DNA from: Natrinema gari JCM 14663
Lineage (GTDB): Archaea > Halobacteriota > Halobacteria > Halobacteriales > Natrialbaceae
NCBI RefSeq assembly: GCF_000337175.1
Contig: NZ_AOIJ01000049.1
Location: forward strand, 176,529 to 225,191
Length of the DNA stretch: 48,663 nt
Reading direction: 5' to 3'
The position numbers were made by a program, and so were the translations under genes. Shown here piece by piece: positions 1 through 7,650 of the stretch; the stretch's first letter is position 1; every line of letters starts with the position of its first letter. Below the pieces are notes generated by a model. The model was not told the origin of the DNA and searched no databases. It worked only from the letters and a program-made list of their open reading frames with translations.

Positions 1-859
1 CGAGCAGGCGGAACGGTTCGGGTGGCGCGATGCCCATCCCGAGATAGCAGTCTCGGACCTGGCAAAGGAGGTGCCTCGCGATCTGACACTTGAGTTCGAC
101 TATCGAGTCGGGATCGAACTCGAAGATTTCGATCCGGGCATGTGGATCACGTTCGATATCGGGCTGCTCTCCCCATTGAGTATGATATTGGCCCGCTGCG
201 TCGTCCCAGAGGACGTGTAAGTCGGAGACAGCCTCAAGCAAACATCCGTCGGAAAGGCTCGGGACATCCGTCGAATCCTTCCCCGTGATCTCAGCCAGCG
301 CCGCCGAGAACGCGGCATCGTCCGGCCGTGCCGCTGTCGGATCGATCGCACGCCCGAGTGCCGCCATCACGTCGTCGTTCCCGAGCAAGTCGCCCACGAG
401 CGATCCCAGTGCCTGATCCTCGAACCCGACGTAGATGTCCTTCTGATAGACCGCATACGCGGGCTGGGCTGCGTCCGGGACGCTCACAGCCGGTCTGGCG
501 TCACCGTGAATATGGTCGAACTGCTGGGCGAAGTCGCCGAGGTATTCCGACGCAGCGTCCGCCCCCAGCGGTGCGATCGCTATCGCAGCGGCCGTAATCC
601 GGTTCGGATTGTGCCGCCACTCGAGCGTCTCGTACCCACGCTCGCGGTACACCCAGTACTTCGCGAAGCGCCGAGCCTGATTGACGTGCTCGTTGCCCGC
701 GATCGTTCGTTCGGCAGGGTCGTCCGGGTACCCCTCTTGCTCGTGAGCGTAGATCTCACCGTTGCTTTTATGCATCTCAATTTGATGCACGACATCATTG
801 TTGTCCGTAACTTTGGTCCCAATGTCTTTGTTGTCCTCTCCGATAATTTTGGATTTCAT
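1..859 (-). CDS. Family X protein, copy 2 (partial, eCIS-associated, unknown function)
   Basis: Open frame from an ATG at 859 running leftward off the window with no stop, so only about 286 N-terminal residues are visible. I do not recognise a named family. It is clearly a paralogue of the gene at 1905-2945: both share RERGY near residue 75, a central stretch of similar layout, and a near-identical block around CQVRDCYLGMGIAPPEPF, which lies at the window edge here and at residues 261-278 there. It starts 9 bp after the DUF4157 gene that ends at 869, so the two are probably co-transcribed. No signal peptide or membrane segment is visible. The first 90 bases are AT-rich compared with the rest of the gene. 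The position after a DUF4157 gene suggests an eCIS cargo partner, chaperone or structural accessory; that is inference. Confidence 0.75.
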   Translation of the reverse strand, partial: MKSKIIGEDNKDIGTKVTDNNDVVHQIEMHKSNGEIYAHEQEGYPDDPAERTIAGNEHVNQARRFAKYWVYRERGYETLEWRHNPNRITAAAIAIAPLGADAASEYLGDFAQQFDHIHGDARPAVSVPDAAQPAYAVYQKDIYVGFEDQALGSLVGDLLGNDDVMAALGRAIDPTAARPDDAAFSAALAEITGKDSTDVPSLSDGCLLEAVSDLHVLWDDAAGQYHTQWGEQPDIERDPHARIEIFEFDPDSIVELKCQIARHLLCQVRDCYLGMGIAPPEPFRLL

Positions 860-868
860 ACTATTTAC

Positions 869-1858
869 CTAGAACTTCGTCCCGCCAGATCCAGTTTCAT
901 CTCTCGCGGCTTTTACCGCCACCTGCCGGAATTTTTCCGTCCACTCGGATGGTGGGGCGAAGTCGCCCAGATCGCTGACCCATCCGCTGGGGAACCGTGC
1001 ATTCTGCAGTTTGTCCTGAAATGACGGTTCTTCGGCCTCCTTCTTTGCATCGTAGGCGGCGATGACTTCGTTGGGAATGAATCGTTTCAGAAAGGTTTTC
1101 GCAACGGCTTTGGACATTTCTCCGGCGACCTCGAGGTCATCCTCGAGGGCGGCGACATCCGTCACTGTCTCGCCGTGACTGGCACCCGGTCTCGGACCGT
1201 AGATCGGGTGCCGTTGCACGTGCACATCAGTCTGCCCCATCCGCTGAATCCCAAGTTCACCGCCTTCCAGCACCCGCTGGGCAGTCTCCTCGGCCTCCCG
1301 CTCTAACTGCGGGTCCGGATCAATCTCGAGGCCGACGTTTTCTTGGGGAAGCATCGACACCGCGCCGCCGGTCTGTTGCCGGACGTGTGCGAGTTCGTGC
1401 GCCAGTACGTGCTGGCCGTCCGGCGACAACGGGTCGTACTCGCCGGTGTTGAACGCGACGTGATTCCCCACCGTGAACGCGCGAGCGTTGATGTCCTCAC
1501 AGGCTTTCGCTGCTGACGGACCGGTGTGAATCCGGACATCTCCCAGAGTGTCGCCCATGCGGTCTTCCATCGCGCGTTTGATCGACGCATCGAGCGACTG
1601 CCCGGGCGAAGAAATCACATTCCGGACGCTCTCGGGCGTGGCTGTTTCACCGGCTGGGCCGTCCTGATAAGCGGCGACGGTGCTCCGGCGAACTGACAGC
1701 GCGTTTTCCCGCTCCTGTGCGTCCATACCGGTACCGGTATCTCGGGACGCTTCGGAGGACCGATCCGCGGTCACGATGTGGTCGGCAGGGTGGGGCTTGG
1801 ATTCGACCACCCGGGACGACTCCGTTAGTGAGGTCGTCGTGTGTTTGAGCGATCCCAT
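869..1858 (-). CDS. DUF4157 (eCIS core domain) protein, copy B
   Basis: 329 aa from the ATG at 1858; the frame stays open upstream to 1924, but the MGSLKH start matches the MGFRSE start of copy A and avoids overlapping the preceding gene. Residues about 75-165 form a DUF4157 domain, including IHTGPSAAKAC, ARAFTVGNHVAFN and the zinc-metallopeptidase-like motif HELAHVRQQTGG (HELAH at 154-158). An acidic stretch beginning IDPDPQLEREAEETAQR follows. The N-terminal ~55 residues and the C-terminal ~130 residues differ from copy A. DUF4157 proteins are a hallmark of extracellular contractile injection system loci, where the domain often sits on cargo or accessory proteins. Whether the HExxH is catalytic here is unknown. 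It lies between the two family X genes. Confidence 0.85.
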   Translation of the reverse strand: MGSLKHTTTSLTESSRVVESKPHPADHIVTADRSSEASRDTGTGMDAQERENALSVRRSTVAAYQDGPAGETATPESVRNVISSPGQSLDASIKRAMEDRMGDTLGDVRIHTGPSAAKACEDINARAFTVGNHVAFNTGEYDPLSPDGQHVLAHELAHVRQQTGGAVSMLPQENVGLEIDPDPQLEREAEETAQRVLEGGELGIQRMGQTDVHVQRHPIYGPRPGASHGETVTDVAALEDDLEVAGEMSKAVAKTFLKRFIPNEVIAAYDAKKEAEEPSFQDKLQNARFPSGWVSDLGDFAPPSEWTEKFRQVAVKAARDETGSGGTKF

Positions 1859-1904
1859 TGCAGCGACTGGCATGCTGTCAATCTTACATGCGAATTGGAG
1901 AGCG

Positions 1905-2945
1905 TTATCCACCGAACAGCGCACGTTTGATCAGTCCAGTCAGTGTTTTCGCCTGCGATGGGCCCGTGAGTGCGCCACTCTCGATCGCACCCGTGTTGAA
2001 GCCTGGTTGGCGATACCCCTCGATCTCGGCGTCGGTGAGGTGGTACGGCTCGTACATGTCCGCATGCTGGTAGCGGATTGTCTGCTCGTAGAGGCCCTGA
2101 CCCAGAATCCGGAACGGTTCCGGCGGCTCGATGCCCAATCGCAGGTATGCGTCCCTCACCTGGCACGTCAAGTGGTGCAACACTAATCCCTGGATGATCT
2201 CCGTCGAGAGGTCATTGTCCAGCGTCGTCTGGGGTGGCGTCATCTGGAGCTGGGCATCTGCTGGGCGGTCCTGCGTATGGGAGCGCTCGCCGACGGTCTC
2301 CTCATCGACAGTGCCACCGGGTCCTTTCGTTTGGTAGAGCACATCCACCGCCGAGACTTCCTCGATTGGGTCGGTGCCTTCATCCAAGCGCTCGGTCACC
2401 ATCTCCCGCAACGCCGTCACCAGATCGTAATCGTCGGTAATTCCCTCGACATGGTCGAGTGGGTCCATCTCCTCGGGGTTGTCGAGGTATTCTTGGAAGT
2501 CCAGTCCCAGGAAGACATCCGCGCGGAAGACGATGCCGCCGCCAGCGTTCTCGGGAACCTCGACGATCGGGTCAATGGTCGGCCGGAGTGAACTGTGATA
2601 CTGATGAGCGTACTCCCCAAAGTACTCCGCGAATTCGTCGAAGTCGAGAGCGAAGACCGCTCCAAGCGCGTGTGCAATCCATTCTGGCGTTAGGCGCGGT
2701 TCAAGGGTTGGATAGCCACGCTCGCGCTGAACGTAGTATTTTGCATAGGTATGTGTCTGTTCGAGATGAACTGCTTCATTGCTTGATTGTTTGGCTGCCT
2801 GGTATGGGTAGGCATCTTGATCATGTGCCGTTATTTCCCCATCTGTTTTTCTGACATCCAATACATGCTCCTCGTTATTGTTGTCAATTATGCTTAAACC
2901 AATTAGATCATCAGTTTCACCGGTGATTTTTCCATTCATTTTCAT
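1905..2945 (-). CDS. Family X protein, copy 1 (eCIS-associated, unknown function)
   Basis: 346 aa, starting at an ATG that overlaps the TGA of the upstream DUF4157 gene by 4 bp (ATGA), so translation is probably coupled. I recognise no family. Conserved with copy 2 (1-859): a short N-terminal segment rich in D and N, RERGY at 74-78, an FAEYFGEYAHQ-type stretch near 105-115, and CQVRDAYLRLGIEPPEPF at 261-278. The last ~60 residues include a small GALTGPSQAKTL segment. No transmembrane helix or signal peptide is seen. The first ~100 bases are unusually AT-rich for this genome. Pairing with a DUF4157 protein in both copies suggests the two proteins act together in the eCIS, for example as cargo plus adaptor; this is not shown by the sequence alone. 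Confidence 0.8.
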   Translation of the reverse strand: MKMNGKITGETDDLIGLSIIDNNNEEHVLDVRKTDGEITAHDQDAYPYQAAKQSSNEAVHLEQTHTYAKYYVQRERGYPTLEPRLTPEWIAHALGAVFALDFDEFAEYFGEYAHQYHSSLRPTIDPIVEVPENAGGGIVFRADVFLGLDFQEYLDNPEEMDPLDHVEGITDDYDLVTALREMVTERLDEGTDPIEEVSAVDVLYQTKGPGGTVDEETVGERSHTQDRPADAQLQMTPPQTTLDNDLSTEIIQGLVLHHLTCQVRDAYLRLGIEPPEPFRILGQGLYEQTIRYQHADMYEPYHLTDAEIEGYRQPGFNTGAIESGALTGPSQAKTLTGLIKRALFGG

Positions 2946-4042
2946 TCCTCCCGGCTTTCACCAGCATCAGTGTCTGTACTAACAGACAGTTCAACACCCA
3001 TCTTTTCGAAGAACGTCAGCACCCGATCCTCGATACCAAGCGCCTTGCCGACCTCATAGATGACGTAGTAATCGTTGCGGTGAAGTCTGTCTTTCCCGAC
3101 GTGGATCGTGCCACCGACGGCCAGCGTCACAGCGATCGCTTCGGGCTGGGTGAGATTAAATTCCGTGGCGACCGTCTGTGCGATTCCGGTGGTCGTCCCG
3201 GCCGCAGCGAGGTACTCGGCATACTTGTACGCGTCTCTGATTCGGTCCGAATCAATATCGATATCCACAGGATTCAGATCGGCTTCCTCTAGACCGGTTG
3301 CGGCCTCGTCGAGTGAGACATCTCTTTTGAGGAGGTCCCGGCGAGTTTTGTCAATCCGCTGAATATTCACCTCAGTATCGGCTAACCGCTGAATCCCCAA
3401 CTCACCACCTTCCATCACACGCTGAGCCGTCTCCTCGGCTTCACGCTCTAACTGTGGATCCGGGTCGATCTCTAACTCCAGACTCTCCTGCGGGAGCATT
3501 GAGACAGCCCCACCAGTTTGCTGTCTCACGTGCGCTAACTCGTGCGCCAGTACGTGCTGGCCGTCCGGCGACGACGGATCGTACTCGCCGGAATTAAAGG
3601 CGACGTGATTCCCGACCGTGAACGCCCGCGCATTGATCTGGTCACACGCCTGTGCAGCCTTTGGCCCGGTATGAATCCGTACGTCACCGAGTGAATCACC
3701 CATCCGGTCTTCGACCGCCCGCTGGATGGACGTCTCCAGTGAGCGTCCGCGCGAGGAGATCACGTCCCGGACGGAGTCAGGGACCTGCGTGTTCCCGGCC
3801 GGACTCGAGTCGTGGGCGGCGACGGTGCTACGGCGTAGGGATCGCCCGTTTTGTAGGTCGACGTCGTCCGGTATCGACTCGTTTGCGACCCCCGTGTTCG
3901 GCTCGCGGCTCCGCGTCTCCGTCGCTCGAGAAACCACCGTCACGTCGTCAGCGCGAGCGGTACTCACGTCGGGGACCGTCGCCGTCTTTGACTCGGACTC
4001 CGTCGTCGGGTTCCGCTGCGTTCGCTCTGACCGAAACCCCAT
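2942..4042 (-). CDS. DUF4157 (eCIS core domain) protein, copy A
   Basis: 366 aa, first gene of the leftward eCIS-associated operon. Residues 1-85 are polar and low complexity. A DUF4157 domain spans about 90-178, with IHTGPKAAQAC, ARAFTVGNHVAFN and HELAH at 167-171, followed by the same IDPDPQLEREAEETAQR stretch as copy B. The core is nearly identical to copy B, whereas the C-terminal 145 residues are unrelated and contain an alanine/glycine-rich, mildly hydrophobic part (AVTLAVGGT). This looks like a constant core with an exchangeable tail. Copy A ends in ATGA overlap with the family X gene. Known: DUF4157 is strongly associated with eCIS clusters. Inferred: the variable tail determines cargo or target. 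Confidence 0.87.
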   Translation of the reverse strand: MGFRSERTQRNPTTESESKTATVPDVSTARADDVTVVSRATETRSREPNTGVANESIPDDVDLQNGRSLRRSTVAAHDSSPAGNTQVPDSVRDVISSRGRSLETSIQRAVEDRMGDSLGDVRIHTGPKAAQACDQINARAFTVGNHVAFNSGEYDPSSPDGQHVLAHELAHVRQQTGGAVSMLPQESLELEIDPDPQLEREAEETAQRVMEGGELGIQRLADTEVNIQRIDKTRRDLLKRDVSLDEAATGLEEADLNPVDIDIDSDRIRDAYKYAEYLAAAGTTTGIAQTVATEFNLTQPEAIAVTLAVGGTIHVGKDRLHRNDYYVIYEVGKALGIEDRVLTFFEKMGVELSVSTDTDAGESREE

Positions 4043-4068
4043 TGATATGCCGATCTATTCGCGCCGAC

Positions 4069-4127
4069 CCATATAATTATTGTGTATCGGTCATAGAAGC
4101 AACTATTGCTCCCGTAAAAACGAATTA
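4069..4127. promoter_or_regulatory. Divergent promoters of the DUF4157 operon and the eCIS ATPase
   Basis: The 108-bp divergent spacer is AT-rich against its surroundings. A TATA-like stretch at about 4072-4080 (ATATAATTA on the plus strand) lies about 30-37 nt before the ATG at 4042 for leftward transcription. AAAAACGAATTAA at 4117-4127 lies about 28 nt before the ATG at 4151 for rightward transcription. Both spacings fit leaderless or near-leaderless archaeal promoters. Confidence 0.5.
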
Positions 4128-4150
4128 ACGAGAAACGAACCACCCCAGTT

Positions 4151-6601
4151 ATGACCTATTCCACGACACGCCAACACCTTTTCGAGCAACTCGAGCGCAT
4201 CGGGGCGATCCTTGACGGCGCGATCGCGCTCCGCGAGGACGATGTCGGTTCCGATGGTCCCCCAGCCGACGCGTCGACTGCCACCACTTCCGATTCGTCG
4301 GCCCTCTCGTTGACGATCCCGCAACCATATCGTGACCACGCAACGACACACGCGGACGAGATCCGCCAACGTCGTGAGGACACGCCCGACGATGTACGCC
4401 TTCGCTTGCATGTCCTCGTCGAGCGGTTCTCGCTCTCACAATTTCACCGCGACGTGCTGTTACTGGCGCTGGCACCCGACATTGACTCGTCCTACAAACG
4501 CCGGTATCGGCTGCTCTCCGACAGGAATACCGTCGTTCGGCCGACGGTGGGTCTAATTACCGAGCTATTCGCCCATACCGACGAGCAGCGACCAGTCGCC
4601 ACGGAACTCGTCGGTCCGAAGTCACCGCTTCGACGGCACGGCCTTCTGAAACTCATCGATCCCGATGACCGCAGAACGACCGCGCTCGATCACGAACTCG
4701 TCGTCACAGATCACATTCGTTCCTATCTCGAGGGCCACGACGGACTCGACCCCGCGCTCGAGCACGTGGCCACCCTCACGACACCCGATCGGACGCTCGC
4801 GGACCGTCCGCTCGAGTCGCCACTCCGCGACCGACTCGAGCGTATCGAATCGGAATCCAGCGGCCGCTACTACTTTCACGGGCCGGACGCCGACGAGTGC
4901 GAGGCGGCCATCGACGCGCTGGCGGACGGGCGAGTGCTTCGCGCCTCGCTGTCGGCGGCGCTCGAGGACGACGTCCTCGAGCGACTCCACCGTGAGGCAC
5001 TCTTACAGGACTGTACGGTCCACCTCACCGACGCCGACGGGCTTCTCGAGCGCGGGACCGATCGCACGCTCGAGGAGGTGTTCGACCGGTTTGCCGACCT
5101 CCAGTGTGCGCTGTTCGTCACCGGAACCGACGCGTGGCGACCGACGGGGACGACCGTCGGTATCGACGCGCTCCTCGAGTTCCCCCGTCCCTCGACCGAC
5201 ACCCGGAACGCGTTCTGGGCGGAGCGATCGGACGAACTGCCCGCGGCTGTCGATCCGGCGGTGCTGGCGGGGACCTTCGAGTTGACGCGGAGCCAACTCG
5301 AGGCGGCGCTGTCGACGGCCCGGTCACTGGCGGGCGGCGACGACCTTACCGCCGCGGATGTCTACGAGGGCTGTCGCGCCCAGTCCGCGGACGGACTCGG
5401 CGACCTCGCCCAGCGGATCGAACCGGCAAGCGACTGGGACGACATCCAGCTCCGGGAGAAGACCGATCGACAGCTCCGGCTGATCCGCGACCACATCGCG
5501 AACCGGGGCCGCGTCTACAGCGAGTGGGGCTTCGCCGAGGAGTTCGCTCGCGGCACTGGCGTTGTCGCCCTCTTCAAGGGGAAATCGGGGACCGGGAAGA
5601 CGATGGCTGCGGAGGTGCTGGCCGACGACGTCGGGATGGCCCTCTACAAGATCAACCTCTCGAGTGTCGTCTCGAAGTACATCGGCGAGACCGAGGAGAA
5701 CTTGGAACGGATCTTCGAGGCGGCCGATCAATCCAACGCGATCCTGCTGTTCGACGAGGCCGACTCGATCTTCGGCGACCGCGCGGAGGTGTCCGACGCC
5801 ACCGATCGCTACGCAAACGTCGAAGTTAACTACCTGCTCCAGCGAATCGAGAGCTACGACGGCGTCGTCGTGTTAACCACCAATCACGCGTCGAACATCG
5901 ACTCCGCGTTCGAGCGCCGGATCGATCATACGGTGACGTTTACGCGTCCGAGAGGGCCCGTCCGCGAAGCGATCTGGGCCGGTGTCTTCCCCGACGACGC
6001 GCCGCTGGGCGATCTCGACTACGAGTTCCTCTCGGCGCTCGATCTCACCGGCGGCCAGATCAGGAAGATCGGCCAGACGGCCGCGATCTTGGCGGCAGGT
6101 GACAGCCGCCGCATCGAGATGCGCCACGTCGTCCGGGCGCTCGAGCAGGAGTTCGGCGCGCGGGGACAGCGCCTGCGTTCGATCGACTTCGGCGAGTACC
6201 GCCGCCACCTCCAGAGCGTCGACGACCGGCCGGGAACCGACGAGCAGTCGACCGCTGCCGACGAAGAGGCAGTCGGTCGGTCGCCGGAGGCCGTCGTCCG
6301 GCGGTTTTTCGAACTGTTAGACGCCGGTGAGGGCGACCGCGCCCACGAACTGTATCACTCCCGGACCCTCGCCCCGGAGTTCTCACAGAAGGAACTGGCG
6401 ATGATCGCCCACGGCGACATCTCGATCGTCGGCGAGATCGACCGCGTCCGCGACGATCACGATCGCGTCGTCCTCGAGTTCGAGCGCGAACTGAACGGCG
6501 ATCGAACGCCGCGATCCTACGAACTGCGGCCGGACGACGATCTCTGGCGGATCTTCAACGTCGAACGCGTCCGCGAGAGCGATGTCGTCGTGGACCGGTG
6601 A
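4151..6601 (+). CDS. eCIS-type AAA+ ATPase with C-terminal NTF2-like extension
   Basis: 816 aa. The N-terminal ~450 residues are the helical/winged-helix type region usual in the large ATPases of contractile injection loci (Afp15-like), with a VERFSLSQFHRDVLLLAL segment near 95-112. The AAA+ module follows, with Walker A GKSGTGKT at 477-484, Walker B ILLFDEAD at 531-538, and an arginine-finger-like FERRID around 587-592. An extra ~105-residue domain (about 710-816), beginning SPEAVVRRFFELLDAGEGDRA, looks like an NTF2/SnoaL-type fold; I base that on its helix-then-strand pattern only. Members of this ATPase group are thought to assist assembly or disassembly of the particle. It is divergent from the DUF4157 operon and followed by unrelated housekeeping genes, so it marks the right edge of the locus. 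Confidence 0.85.
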   Translation: MTYSTTRQHLFEQLERIGAILDGAIALREDDVGSDGPPADASTATTSDSSALSLTIPQPYRDHATTHADEIRQRREDTPDDVRLRLHVLVERFSLSQFHRDVLLLALAPDIDSSYKRRYRLLSDRNTVVRPTVGLITELFAHTDEQRPVATELVGPKSPLRRHGLLKLIDPDDRRTTALDHELVVTDHIRSYLEGHDGLDPALEHVATLTTPDRTLADRPLESPLRDRLERIESESSGRYYFHGPDADECEAAIDALADGRVLRASLSAALEDDVLERLHREALLQDCTVHLTDADGLLERGTDRTLEEVFDRFADLQCALFVTGTDAWRPTGTTVGIDALLEFPRPSTDTRNAFWAERSDELPAAVDPAVLAGTFELTRSQLEAALSTARSLAGGDDLTAADVYEGCRAQSADGLGDLAQRIEPASDWDDIQLREKTDRQLRLIRDHIANRGRVYSEWGFAEEFARGTGVVALFKGKSGTGKTMAAEVLADDVGMALYKINLSSVVSKYIGETEENLERIFEAADQSNAILLFDEADSIFGDRAEVSDATDRYANVEVNYLLQRIESYDGVVVLTTNHASNIDSAFERRIDHTVTFTRPRGPVREAIWAGVFPDDAPLGDLDYEFLSALDLTGGQIRKIGQTAAILAAGDSRRIEMRHVVRALEQEFGARGQRLRSIDFGEYRRHLQSVDDRPGTDEQSTAADEEAVGRSPEAVVRRFFELLDAGEGDRAHELYHSRTLAPEFSQKELAMIAHGDISIVGEIDRVRDDHDRVVLEFERELNGDRTPRSYELRPDDDLWRIFNVERVRESDVVVDR

Positions 6602-6722
6602 GGGCGAACCGGTCTCGGCTCGGTCCTCGTCGCGAACCGGGGCCGTCGGAGCCGCGGCCGCTCCCGCCGGGCATGCATTCGCGACCGGACATGTTTTCCC
6701 CCTTCCCCCCGAGGATGTGGCT

Positions 6723-7190
6723 ATGCAGGCATCCATCGACGCCGTTCGCGTCGCGGGGACTCCCGAAGGACCGGTCCCGGTGGTCGTCCTCGCGGTCGAG
6801 GGGGAAAGCGACGTCGTGCCGATCTTCATCGGATTCAGCGAGGCAACCAGCATCGCTCGCGGTCTCGAGGCCGAGGACATCGGGCGACCCTTGACACACG
6901 ACCTCCTGCTCGATGTCATGGAGGAACTGGGCAGCCGGATCGACCGGATCGTCGTCACCGGGATCGAGGAGCGCGACGACGGGCAGGGCGGCACCTACAT
7001 CGCCGACATCCACCTCCAGACGCCCCGCGGCGAGACGGTCATCGACGCCCGGCCGAGCGATTCGCTCGCGCTGGCCGCCCGGACGAACGCGTCGATCGAG
7101 ATCACGGAAGATGTCTTCGAGGACAGCCGAGACGACAGCGAGAAGTTCGACGAACTCGAAGACATCCGCAACGTGTCGGGTGAGCTCTAG
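6723..7190 (+). CDS. Bifunctional nuclease / DUF151 family protein
   Basis: 155 aa from the ATG at 6723; the longer in-frame start at 6582 would overlap the ATPase gene and adds only low-complexity residues. The family signatures are the MQASIDAVRV start, VPIFIGFSEATSIARGLE and DARPSDSLALAART. This matches the bifunctional nuclease (BFN, DUF151) family, found widely in archaea and bacteria; the biochemical role of archaeal members is not settled. Its stop codon abuts the hisE start codon with no spacer, so the two are surely co-transcribed. Confidence 0.85.
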   Translation: MQASIDAVRVAGTPEGPVPVVVLAVEGESDVVPIFIGFSEATSIARGLEAEDIGRPLTHDLLLDVMEELGSRIDRIVVTGIEERDDGQGGTYIADIHLQTPRGETVIDARPSDSLALAARTNASIEITEDVFEDSRDDSEKFDELEDIRNVSGEL

Positions 7191-7475
7191 ATGGACGACG
7201 TACTCGAGGAACTGTTCGCCGTCATCGAAGACCGGAAGGAACGGCTGCCCGAGGACTCCTACACCGCCTCGCTGTTCACCCACGAGAAAGGCGAGAACGA
7301 AGTGTTGGAGAAACTCGGCGAGGAGACGACAGAACTCGTGTTGGCCGCGAAAGACGACGATCGCGAGGAAATCGCCCACGAGAGCGCCGACATCGTCTAC
7401 CACTTGCTCGTCCTGTTGGCGATGAAGGACATGGAACTGGCGGATCTCGAGGCCGAACTCGAGGCGCGGCGCTGA
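7191..7475 (+). CDS. hisE: Phosphoribosyl-ATP pyrophosphohydrolase HisE
   Basis: 94 aa, full length for stand-alone HisE. It hydrolyses phosphoribosyl-ATP to phosphoribosyl-AMP, the second step of histidine biosynthesis. The MazG-like all-alpha fold is evident from KGENEVLEKLGEETTELVLA and the metal-binding stretch EIAHESADIVYHLLVLL. It follows the DUF151 gene without a gap. No other his genes are nearby, as is usual for the scattered his genes of haloarchaea. The 175-bp spacer to the next gene holds nothing I can name. Confidence 0.93.
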   Translation: MDDVLEELFAVIEDRKERLPEDSYTASLFTHEKGENEVLEKLGEETTELVLAAKDDDREEIAHESADIVYHLLVLLAMKDMELADLEAELEARR

Positions 7476-7650
7476 CTGGAGTCGCGGTTCGGTGACGAGA
7501 TCGAGCCCCACCAGCGGGCGGCTGTTGCTGGCCGGGGCGATCGACCGCCGGCCGCGAACGTGTACCTTCATTGTGGGGTAGGTTCCATACTCACCCGTTG
7601 CGGTATCGACAGGTCGGTCATCGCGCCGACCGCGAACGGAGTGAGTCCAC

